Below, piece by piece: positions 1-5,873 of a stretch of 5,955 bases of DNA. The DNA lies in NCBI GenBank assembly GCA_934663885.1, contig CAKUKW010000132.1:1-5955 (forward strand), read 5' to 3'. Position numbers and translations under genes: made by a program. The notes beneath the pieces were generated by a model, which was not told the DNA's origin, searched no databases, and was given only the letters and a program-made list of their open reading frames with translations. This DNA comes from an uncultured Tidjanibacter sp. (lineage in GTDB: Bacteria > Bacteroidota > Bacteroidia > Bacteroidales > Rikenellaceae). Each line of letters opens with the position of its first letter. Position 1 is the first letter of the stretch.

Positions 1-1
1 C

Positions 2-796
2 GGTTACACCACCCGCGATTTTACCTATACGCTGGCCAATTTCACCAAACGCAAGAGCGCCAAAATAGCCCCCGTTATAACCGAGGCGAATAATAAACTC
101 GACAGGATGCTGGCCGACGTGGAGCAAAGAATCGCCAGGGAGAATACCATAGACAGCCTTGCGCGTGAGTTTTCAAGGGAGATCGTTTACTATGCGGAGT
201 CGGTACATGTTACTGAAAAAGCCGATACGGGCAAGTTGAGGATATTGATTCCGGCCAAAGAGGGCCTGTATAAGATAACCCACTCTACCCTCCAGGATTC
301 GACCGATACCAACCAAGGCCTTGTAAACAGGTACTATATCAGGAATTCTTCGGACAGGATACTCGTATCGATGCAAAATAGCCTGACACGCGGGGTAATT
401 TCGGAAGATTTTAGCATAAAGCTCGATGCGTGGCCCGAGGCGGCGCGGGTTGAAATACTATTTGGAGACTACAGGAAGGACTTCTCGAAGCCCAATTTAA
501 GGATCGATTCCCTGGAGGTCGTATGGTATCCTCCGGTCGGCGATGCCCGGGAAATTTATGTAAGACAATGGCTCTATGAAGGGATCGCAACAGACACGAT
601 GAAATATGACTGGTTTGGAGAAAATTACGAGGAAGATAGCGTCGCATTTCGCATTTTACCGTGGGAAACTCCTGCCACGGCCGATACTCTCGTTGTCGAA
701 GGAGGGCAAGATACTGGAGATTTCGCAGTACGGAGACCCCGACGGGATAGCGTACGCGGAATTTTACAGCGGCCTGTTGGTTCCCGGGCTGATTAA
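2..796 (+). CDS. Hypothetical protein, 5' end outside window; true 3' end uncertain
   Basis: The frame is open from base 2, so the gene begins upstream of the window; about 264 residues are visible. I do not recognise the family. Near the visible N-terminus there is a charged, probably helical stretch (around LDRMLADVEQRIAREN). It is followed by a region of alternating hydrophobic and polar residues, likely beta-rich, ending near SLEVVWYPPVG and REIYVRQWLYEGI. No catalytic motif, signal peptide or membrane helix is visible in this part. The final ~63 residues (from about base 606) overlap the amidohydrolase in another frame and become arginine-rich ([10 protein letters not shown]), which looks like read-through of the neighbour's code rather than genuine protein. 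A one-base frame change just upstream would end the gene at TGA 607-609 or TGA 600-602, near the neighbour's start. The body of the gene is probably real; its C-terminus is doubtful. Confidence 0.6.
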   Translation, partial: GYTTRDFTYTLANFTKRKSAKIAPVITEANNKLDRMLADVEQRIARENTIDSLAREFSREIVYYAESVHVTEKADTGKLRILIPAKEGLYKITHSTLQDSTDTNQGLVNRYYIRNSSDRILVSMQNSLTRGVISEDFSIKLDAWPEAARVEILFGDYRKDFSKPNLRIDSLEVVWYPPVGDAREIYVRQWLYEGIATDTMKYDWFGENYEEDSVAFRILPWETPATADTLVVEGGQDTGDFAVRRPRRDSVRGILQRPVGSRAD

Positions 797-1814
797 CGCC
801 CACTCTCATCTGGAGCTTTCTTACCTGCAGGGCGCGATACCTCCCGGCTGCGGCTACACCGGTTTCGCAGCGGGAATGTCGTCCGTAAGGGATGAATTTC
901 CGGACGCCGAACGACTCTACGCATTGTCGGCGGCAGATGCCGCACTTTGGAAACAGGGGGTATCGGCCGTAGCCGACATATCCAACGGCGCTACGACTTT
1001 CGCCGCCAAATCGCGAAGCCGGATATATTACCATACTTTCCTGGAACTTTTCGGGCTTAACGTCCGCTTGGATGCGTCGCTCGGCCCTGTTGGTGCGGAT
1101 GCTGAAAGGCGCGGGCTGGTTTACTCGGCCACCCCCCATTCGCTGTATTCGCTTGAGGACGGGCCGCTGCTCGAAGCCGTGAATGGTTTTTCATTTAAGG
1201 ACGTAGCGGTTTACGGGAGTGAAGCGGGAAAAAAGCCGCCTCTGTCTGTGCATTTCATGGAGAGCCCCGGTGAGGCGGACCTTTTCGGGCGGCACGGCGA
1301 AATGTGGAACTGGTACGGGGAGAGGGGCTGGAAGCCATCGTTTCCCGGCAGATACTCATCTCCGGCCGACAGGCTTACCGCCCTGGTGCCTCCGGAGAGA
1401 GATATCATGCTGATACACAATTGCTGCATAACGGAAGAGGATATGGATAAAATTATTGGGCACTTTACAGGCAGGGTTACATGGGTATTGTGCCCACGTT
1501 CCAATAAATATATTACTGGACTCACTCCGCCCGTGCAGCTTCTCAGGAGAAGGGGCGCCAATATAGCTGTGGGTACCGACTCCCTCGCGTCGAACCATTC
1601 GCTGGATATGGTGGAAGAGCTCAAACAATTCACCGGAATACCGCTGGAGGAACTTCTGCGGTGGGCTACAGCTAATGGAGCTGAAGCTTTAGGGGTGGGG
1701 AACAGCTTAGGCTCTTTCGAAACAGGTACAAAACCCGGCGTGACACTGATTACGGGAATAGACTGGGAAAGGAAGACTCTCACCCCGCAGTCCCGCTCCG
1801 AAAGAATTATTTGA
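606..1814 (+). CDS. Amidohydrolase superfamily protein (COG0402, cytosine/adenosine deaminase-like)
   Basis: About 402 residues, a normal length for a metal-dependent hydrolase with an N-terminal strand region and a TIM barrel. Motifs in order: [11 protein letters not shown] with metal ligands H66 and H68; TPHSLYS with H178; VHFMES with H216 and E219; LIHNC with H271; the CPRSN motif at 296-300; and GTD with D325. This is the ligand set of the deaminase/chlorohydrolase branch (subtype III: HxH, H, H, D), usually cytoplasmic and using one Zn or Fe. The substrate cannot be read from sequence. Aminodeoxyfutalosine deaminase of the futalosine menaquinone route is one family option, and no menaquinone gene is nearby to support it. 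The start is uncertain. ATG 606 is the only upstream ATG, but as I recall the family, members often begin with a methionine directly before the RKIASH-like stretch; that position here is ACG (627-629), with GGAG at 617-620. The gene overlaps the upstream frame by up to 191 bases and ends 146 bases before folE. Confidence 0.88.
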   Translation: MTGLEKITRKIASHFAFYRGKLLPRPILSLSKEGKILEISQYGDPDGIAYAEFYSGLLVPGLINAHSHLELSYLQGAIPPGCGYTGFAAGMSSVRDEFPDAERLYALSAADAALWKQGVSAVADISNGATTFAAKSRSRIYYHTFLELFGLNVRLDASLGPVGADAERRGLVYSATPHSLYSLEDGPLLEAVNGFSFKDVAVYGSEAGKKPPLSVHFMESPGEADLFGRHGEMWNWYGERGWKPSFPGRYSSPADRLTALVPPERDIMLIHNCCITEEDMDKIIGHFTGRVTWVLCPRSNKYITGLTPPVQLLRRRGANIAVGTDSLASNHSLDMVEELKQFTGIPLEELLRWATANGAEALGVGNSLGSFETGTKPGVTLITGIDWERKTLTPQSRSERII

Positions 1815-1906
1815 TTATTCAGCAAAGTATCATTGATAACAAGCTCTTTCTCCTGTCAGCATCGCGGGAATCGGCAGGGCGGAATGAGTTTGCAATTTTA
1901 ACCAGA

Positions 1907-1938
1907 TTTGAAAATCCCGAAACTGCTTCTTACATTTG
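1907..1938 (+). promoter_or_regulatory. Bacteroidetes-type sigma-ABfr promoter for folE
   Basis: TTTG at 1907-1910 is followed by 20 bases and TACATTTG at 1931-1938. This matches the known Bacteroides consensus (TTTG at -33, 19-21 bases, TAnnTTTG at -7) at every fixed position. Transcription would start near 1943-1946, giving a short AT-rich leader of roughly 15-18 bases before the folE ATG at 1961. It lies in the gap after the amidohydrolase, so folE can be transcribed on its own. Confidence 0.75.
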
Positions 1939-1960
1939 CAGTCCGAAAATATTTATAACA

Positions 1961-2566
1961 ATGGGCAAACTTTACGAAAAGGAAGAGATATACGACCGGG
2001 AGGCTATAGACGAGATAGCCGGCCATTATAAACGGATACTGGAACTGCTCGGGGAAGATACTTCGCGCGAAGGACTTCTCAAGACGCCGGAAAGGGTTGC
2101 GAAAGCGATGGCGTTCCTCACTAAAGGATACGGCGAAGACCCGAAATCCATAGTCCTTTCGGCAAAGTTCACCGAAGAGTACCGCCAGATGGTTATCGTG
2201 AAGGATATCGAATTGTATTCGATGTGCGAGCACCACCTTATGCCTTTCTATGGTAAGGCGCATGTCGCCTACATCCCTGACGGTTATATTACCGGACTCT
2301 CTAAAGTGGCCCGCGTCGTGGAGTCCTTCGCCCGCAGGCTCCAGGTACAGGAGCGGCTGACCGTCCAGATAAGGGATTGCCTGCAGGAGGCCCTTAATCC
2401 GATGGGCGTAGCTGTCGTGATAGAAGCGGCCCACACCTGCATGCAGATGCGCGGCGTCCAGAAACAGAACTCCGTAACGACCACTTCGGCGTTTACCGGA
2501 GTTTTCCTCAGCCAGCAGAAGACCCGCGAGGAATTCATGAAATTGATAGGCACCGACCTCAGGTAG
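1961..2566 (+). CDS. folE: GTP cyclohydrolase I (FolE, type IA)
   Basis: 201 residues. The enzyme converts GTP to 7,8-dihydroneopterin triphosphate and formate, the entry step to tetrahydrofolate and other pterins; the family acts in the cytoplasm as a homodecamer. Diagnostic blocks are present in order: [15 protein letters not shown] at 36-50; the zinc and catalytic site [10 protein letters not shown] with C89, H91 and H92; [20 protein letters not shown] at 112-131; and the third zinc ligand C160 in [10 protein letters not shown], followed by [12 protein letters not shown]. With C89, H92 and C160 all present it should be active and zinc-dependent (IA), not the zinc-independent FolE2 type. 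The frame is open further upstream to a TTG at 1811, but ATG 1961 gives the usual family length and sits just after a strong promoter match, so I choose it. No folate gene is adjacent. No clear intrinsic terminator follows; a weak GCCCG/CGGGC pair at 2619-2640 has no T-run. Confidence 0.96.
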   Translation: MGKLYEKEEIYDREAIDEIAGHYKRILELLGEDTSREGLLKTPERVAKAMAFLTKGYGEDPKSIVLSAKFTEEYRQMVIVKDIELYSMCEHHLMPFYGKAHVAYIPDGYITGLSKVARVVESFARRLQVQERLTVQIRDCLQEALNPMGVAVVIEAAHTCMQMRGVQKQNSVTTTSAFTGVFLSQQKTREEFMKLIGTDLR

Positions 2567-2737
2567 TTTTATTGGGATATGCGGTGCGGTGTAACGGGGG
2601 AGATATAAATCCGATGTTGCCCGCGATTTGTGTATCGGGCATAATTATACACTGCCATTTTCTTTTGATGGTAATACCGTTTTTCTTTTGCTTGACTAAT
2701 GGCTCGTTTTTTGCAATTCTTTAGCGTAAACTTAAAA

Positions 2738-2920
2738 ATGACGATTATGAGCACAAGAAAACAACTTGAAGAGGAGCTTAAAAAAGCTAAGGAGCGCATC
2801 GATGAAGCCCCGAAGGAGGTTCCGGAGCCGCTGATTAAGGCATGGAAACGCGAATACGATGAAATTTCTTTCGAGCTGAATAACCTATACGACGACGAAG
2901 TAAACGAATTTACCGACTGA
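2738..2920 (+). CDS. Small charged hypothetical protein
   Basis: 60 residues from ATG 2738, or 57 from ATG 2747, which gives an MSTRKQLEEELKKA start. An AT-rich leader precedes both, as is usual in this group, and there is no strong Shine-Dalgarno sequence. The protein is dominated by Lys and Glu, with two probable helices, about residues 6-20 (STRKQLEEELKKAKERIDE) and 28-50, separated by a proline-containing turn (APKEVPEPL). It ends in an acidic tail (DDEVNEFTD). There is no membrane helix, signal or cysteine. The codon pattern looks coding and a possible terminator follows at 2974-2994. I do not recognise the family; a small cytoplasmic coiled-coil or protein-binding factor is conceivable but unproven. 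It has about 170 bases of non-coding DNA before it and converges on the minus-strand lysis-like genes. Confidence 0.6.
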   Translation: MTIMSTRKQLEEELKKAKERIDEAPKEVPEPLIKAWKREYDEISFELNNLYDDEVNEFTD

Positions 2921-2973
2921 CTGGCACCTCTGATCAGAATACGGTGACGTAACGGTGGGCTACACGTTTTATT

Positions 2974-2994
2974 CCGGGAATCGATTCCGGTTTT
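2974..2994 (+). terminator. Possible intrinsic terminator between convergent genes
   Basis: The sequence folds as CCG(G)GAA, loop TCGA, TTCCGG: six base pairs with one bulged G, followed by TTTT at 2991-2994. The core GGAATCGATTCC (2978-2989 approximately) is a perfect palindrome. It lies about 55 bases after the stop of the small + strand gene and about 45 bases beyond the stop of the minus-strand gene. The T-run is only on the + side, so it suits the small gene best. The stem is short, so the call is tentative. Confidence 0.4.
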
Positions 2995-3037
2995 ACAGGT
3001 ATGCTCCGGGATATAACGCGGAATTAGCGATCCGGTT

Positions 3038-3574
3038 CTACCGGAAAACCCTGGCCAGGAAAATCAATAACACTGTTACAGCCGCTCCCCAAAGGATTAT
3101 CCCTGAATACATAAGGAATTTTTCAATTCCCGACAACGACTGGTTCACCGGTATTTCGCTGACCGAATAGTTGGAAGAACGTTGTGTCGTTAAGATAACT
3201 ATCTGTTTTTCAGGTATAGAGACTTCCGCCGCTACCGGGCCGGGCTTGTTTTTGAGTGAGTGGTGCAGGGAGCCGTCCTGAAGTATGGCTGCTGTCGAAA
3301 AAGCCAGCGATGTCTGAAGGAAAGAGCTATCCCTTTTCACCTCATTTACATAGGATTCCATTGGAAGGGTTATGTAAATTACCGTGTCACGAAGTTTCTC
3401 GGTATATTTCACTGTCTTTTCAGTAATGAGGCTGTCCCGCATCTCCGTTTTCGACGTATAGCCGCGAGTAGCGCAACATCCTGTGGACAGAGTCATCAAT
3501 ATTATAGGAAATATCGTAAACGGGCCCGGTTTTATTTGGTTCCGCCACCGGGCGGCCAATCGTTTTTTTTTCAT
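3038..3574 (-). CDS. Membrane-anchored lipoprotein-like protein, putative unimolecular spanin (phage lysis)
   Basis: 178 residues. The N-terminus is basic (MKKKRLAARWR), then a hydrophobic stretch at about 19-29 leads to a lipobox-like LSTGC, with C33 as the likely lipidated residue (C34 adjacent). The middle (about 40-148) is polar and periplasmic in type, with RDTVIYITLP, RDSSFLQTSLAFSTA and DGSLHHSLKNKP. As I recall it, this arrangement resembles small proteins found beside endolysins in Bacteroidales prophages. The C-terminus has one membrane helix at about 153-173 (FLMYSGIILWGAAVTVLLIFLA) and a short basic tail. An N-terminal lipid anchor plus a C-terminal inner-membrane helix is the layout of u-spanins such as T1 gp11, which span both membranes and fuse them at lysis. 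No acidic surface-export signal follows the cysteine, consistent with the inner face of the outer membrane. The start codon overlaps the stop of the M15 peptidase gene (ATGA, 3571-3574), so the two are probably translated together. The function is inferred from architecture and context. Confidence 0.72.
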   Translation of the reverse strand: MKKKRLAARWRNQIKPGPFTIFPIILMTLSTGCCATRGYTSKTEMRDSLITEKTVKYTEKLRDTVIYITLPMESYVNEVKRDSSFLQTSLAFSTAAILQDGSLHHSLKNKPGPVAAEVSIPEKQIVILTTQRSSNYSVSEIPVNQSLSGIEKFLMYSGIILWGAAVTVLLIFLARVFR

Positions 3575-3972
3575 AGGGACAGTGTCTGTTTCCGGTTATT
3601 ACCTTTTCTGTATGAAACGTGCAGCCATGAAAAATTCTTTTCATCGATAAGCTGATCGAACTCCATTCCGCTTTCGAGGAGCATGTCGAACAGCGCCGAA
3701 TTGGCCGAGCGGCTTCCAACCGTTATATCGGCTGCTTCACCTGACATGTGTTGCGAACAGGCTGCACCTCCCACCAGGATATTTAGCTCCGGGCAGCGGT
3801 ATCCACTGTTGATTTTTATGGGAGAGCCCCACATTTCCCGCAGCGGATCGAGCAGCTCGCTTACGAGCAATTCGATGTTACGTTTTTGGGTTGCCGAGGG
3901 CTCATTCGGGAGTGCGTGCGCCTGCGCCATTGCGGAGCGTGTGAATTCTTCTGCAGTAAAATATTTTCCCAT
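3571..3972 (-). CDS. M15-family peptidase (Peptidase_M15_3 type), endolysin-like
   Basis: 133 residues, the size of a single M15 catalytic domain. Members are zinc peptidases cleaving D-Ala-containing or other peptide bonds of peptidoglycan; phage members serve as endolysins. Visible motifs: an N-terminal YFTAEEFTRS segment typical of M15_3 proteins; INSGYRCPELN at 54-64; the zinc motif SQHMSGEAAD with H75 and D82; and FDQLIDE...WLHVSY with probable catalytic E111 and zinc ligand H118. All key residues are present, so it should be active. No signal peptide or membrane helix is seen, so export would need a holin or lysis, which favours a phage endolysin over a resident periplasmic carboxypeptidase. 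ATG 3972 is preceded by GGAAAAAAGT, a plausible ribosome site. No clear sigma-ABfr promoter is seen upstream on this strand; a TATTTTG just before the gene is one base short of the -7 consensus and lacks a -33. The spanin-like gene follows with a 4-base overlap. Confidence 0.87.
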   Translation of the reverse strand: MGKYFTAEEFTRSAMAQAHALPNEPSATQKRNIELLVSELLDPLREMWGSPIKINSGYRCPELNILVGGAACSQHMSGEAADITVGSRSANSALFDMLLESGMEFDQLIDEKNFSWLHVSYRKGNNRKQTLSL

Positions 3973-4026
3973 ACTTTTTTCCGTGCAAAATACGAAGCGG
4001 TACGGGCAGGCGGTTTCTATAATTTT

Positions 4027-4071
4027 ACAACGACACCGCCGGAAACCAAAAGTTTCCGGCGGTGTCGTTGT
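4027..4071 (-). terminator. 20-bp perfect inverted repeat, probable terminator of the transporter gene
   Basis: The arms 4027-4046 and 4052-4071 are exact reverse complements around a 5-base loop (CAAAA on the + strand). The stem core is GC-rich (CGACACCGCCGG) and its outer ends are A/T-rich. It begins about 48 bases after the stop of the minus-strand transporter and 55 bases before the M15 gene, where a terminator isolating the two would be expected. The minus-strand exit is TTGT then AAAATT, so a classic U-tract is missing; the + strand exit (GTTGTTTAT) is slightly better. It could act in both directions or serve as an mRNA-stabilising hairpin. The structure is certain; the role is inferred. 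Confidence 0.6.
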
Positions 4072-4119
4072 TTATCAGAAATATATGCGGATCCTGTTAA
4101 ATAAAATTCAGGAATTTTT

Positions 4120-5394
4120 TCAATCCACCTTTATATTCTTGTTTACGTTTTTGCAGCCTATGAGGGCGTAATAGAGCAGGAACGCGAACCCTGCAAACAC
4201 TATCCAATAGCTTGTCAGGTAACCGGTCGCGTCGGCTACCGCTCCCTGTATGGCCGGCAGGATTCCGCCTCCGCAAACCATCACCATAAAGAAGCCCGAA
4301 GCCAGCGTCACGTATTTGCCGAGCCCTTCCACCGCAAGGTTGAATATGCCGCCCCACATCACCGAGGTGCAGAGGCCGCAGAGAACAAAGAACAGCACAT
4401 TGACCGGAGCCTCGATGAAACCGAACGAAATATCGGATTTAAATACCGGCATATTTATCGTCGCCCCCGGTGACATGAAAATAGCGACCGCTATCAGCGC
4501 GAGCCCCAGAACAGAGGCGGTGGTGAGCATTGCCTTACTGGAAACCTTGCCTCCTATGGCCGCCCCTATAAAGCGCCCGATCAGCATCAGGAACCAGTAG
4601 GTGCCGACAATCGCTCCGGCAGCAGTTGCGTCCATCGCGAAGCCGCCCGTATCGGTAAGGAACAGGTTCATAATGTTCGGAATGCCTACTTCTACGCCTA
4701 CATATATGAATATCGCAATGGTTCCCAGGAGGTAATGGCGGAATTTGAAGAGGGTTTTATAGGAAAGTTTTTCTTTGGCCTGTGCCGAGTGGGGCTCCGG
4801 GAGCCGGACTATAAGGAGTATTATGAAAGCCAAAGCGAAGATTCCCATCGCTATGAAAAGGGCGGGGCTGGCGTCCTTGATAGTAGCCCTGGCGACATCT
4901 CCCATAAGGTAACCTACGAGGACAGGTACTATCGTCGCCATCAGGGAGTTGAAAGTACCACCCACCTGTATGAGCTGGTTGCCTTTCTTGCCGCCGCCGC
5001 CGAGGGTATTAAGCATCGGGTTTACAACGGTGTTGAGCATGCACATAGAGAAACCTGCCACGAACGCCCCCACCAGGTAAACGCCGAAACTGGCGGCGGT
5101 ACCCGAAAGGTATTGTATACCCACCCCTGCGAACCCTACCGCTACCGCGGCGAGGGCCGTTTTCTTGTATCCTATCTTCTTGAGCATCAGTCCTGCTGGG
5201 ATGCCCATAAAAGCATAGGCGATAAAGTTGGCGAACGTTCCGAGCTGGGACATGAAATTGGATGCCTCGAACTGGTTTTTGACAATGACTCCCATAGGGT
5301 TCGCGAGCCCCGTGACAAAGGATATCATGCCGAAGAGCAGGATCATCACAATGATGGGCAGCGTGTAGTTTTTTTTCTGTGTATTCATATCCAT
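4120..5394 (-). CDS. FHS/FucP-family MFS sugar transporter
   Basis: 424 residues, the usual size of a 12-helix major facilitator. The first helix (about 12-31) runs into the FHS signature GLANPMGVIVKNQF at 29-42. The second helix region (LGTFANFIAYAFMGIPAGLMLKKIGYKKT, 51-79) contains the GxLxxKxGYKKT-like loop between helices 2 and 3. A hydrophilic central loop (RLPEPHSAQAKEKLSYKTLFKFRHY) separates the two six-helix halves, and the second half carries GTYWFLMLIGRFIG and WGGIFNLAVEGLGKYV. The family (FucP, GlcP, NagP) takes up monosaccharides such as fucose, glucose/galactose or N-acetylglucosamine by proton symport across the inner membrane. The substrate cannot be assigned, since no kinase, isomerase or glycoside hydrolase is beside it. 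Start ATG 5394 is chosen; ATG 5388 two codons later is nearly equivalent. The leader is very AT-rich, without a clear Shine-Dalgarno sequence or a recognisable sigma-ABfr promoter. It appears to be a single-gene unit ended by the hairpin at 4027-4071. Confidence 0.93.
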   Translation of the reverse strand: MDMNTQKKNYTLPIIVMILLFGMISFVTGLANPMGVIVKNQFEASNFMSQLGTFANFIAYAFMGIPAGLMLKKIGYKKTALAAVAVGFAGVGIQYLSGTAASFGVYLVGAFVAGFSMCMLNTVVNPMLNTLGGGGKKGNQLIQVGGTFNSLMATIVPVLVGYLMGDVARATIKDASPALFIAMGIFALAFIILLIVRLPEPHSAQAKEKLSYKTLFKFRHYLLGTIAIFIYVGVEVGIPNIMNLFLTDTGGFAMDATAAGAIVGTYWFLMLIGRFIGAAIGGKVSSKAMLTTASVLGLALIAVAIFMSPGATINMPVFKSDISFGFIEAPVNVLFFVLCGLCTSVMWGGIFNLAVEGLGKYVTLASGFFMVMVCGGGILPAIQGAVADATGYLTSYWIVFAGFAFLLYYALIGCKNVNKNIKVD

Positions 5395-5697
5395 GTTTTT
5401 GTTAGTTAAGTTTTATATATAAATGTTTTACGCATACATTATTTTCCGGAAGCGGAGACTTTCGCCGGCGCCTTCAGGGTCTTCCCGCCCAACCTCCCGC
5501 GGGGCAGGACAGAATGCCGGCGGCCGGGGTAAACAAATACGGCAAGAGCCGCTTGTACAAGACAGATTGTCTGATCGCTTTTATCCGCGCTGTTTCCGCA
5601 AAACAACCCGCGGGGCTCGCCGAAGCTTTCACCGTGGCTCTCCACCGGGGGGTATCTCAGATGTCTAAGTATGTTCCAAATATTATTCAAATATATG

Positions 5698-5722
5698 AAA
5701 ATCCACCGGATTTTTATCTTTG
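5698..5722 (+). promoter_or_regulatory. Promoter -7 element with adjoining inverted repeat
   Basis: TATCTTTG at 5715-5722 fits the Bacteroidetes -7 consensus TAnnTTTG exactly. No TTG is found 19-21 bases upstream, so the -33 half is weak. Immediately before it, AAAATCC (5698-5704) and GGATTTT (5708-5714) form a perfect 7-bp inverted repeat around ACC. The repeat fills the spacer, where a regulator could bind. Read as RNA it could instead be a small hairpin followed by T's. No gene starts just downstream. Confidence 0.4.
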
Positions 5723-5843
5723 TACCCTTATTTCTTAGTGTCTTAAGCCCTTGAAATAAAACTCAGGAATACCATAACCACAACATACCTTTTAAAAATT
5801 ATATATTTATATCGGCTTTTAGGGTATAAAATATAATTCGCAG

Positions 5844-5873
5844 TTGCTTGATAAAGAATAATTCTTATATTTG
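5844..5873 (+). promoter_or_regulatory. Bacteroidetes-type sigma-ABfr promoter firing out of the window
   Basis: TTG at 5844-5846, then 19 bases, then TATATTTG at 5866-5873: an exact match to the -7 consensus with an acceptable -33 and spacing. Transcription would start near 5880 and run rightward past the window edge. The spacer contains the inverted repeat AAGAAT-a-ATTCTT (5854-5866), which touches the -7 element. Just past the expected start, CTGTA (5890-5894) and TACAG (5901-5905) can pair. The gene served lies outside the window. Confidence 0.6.

Noticed and set aside
411..1139. 242-codon minus-strand open frame
   Set aside because: It lies opposite the amidohydrolase and the first gene, is Arg-rich and has no motif; shadow.
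1211..1825. 204-codon minus-strand open frame
   Set aside because: It is antisense to the amidohydrolase barrel, which has conserved motifs in the + frame.
1811..1960. Fifty-codon N-terminal extension of FolE from TTG 1811
   Set aside because: It would contain the promoter, exceed the usual family length, and start within the amidohydrolase stop; ATG 1961 is better.
2611..2640. Possible terminator after folE (GCCCG/CGGGC or CCGAT/ATCGG pairings)
   Set aside because: The stems are only five base pairs, compete with each other and lack a T-run.
2955..3170. 71-codon + strand frame from GTG 2955
   Set aside because: Its second half is antisense to the spanin-like gene, it starts with GTG without a ribosome site, and it crosses the hairpin at 2974-2994.
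3683..4171. 162-codon + strand frame across the M15 gene
   Set aside because: It is antisense to the conserved zinc motifs of the M15 peptidase and runs through the 20-bp hairpin.
4735..5409. 224-codon + strand open frame opposite the MFS transporter
   Set aside because: It is antisense to a clear FHS transporter; its His/Glu/Arg-rich translation has no domain, so it is a shadow frame.
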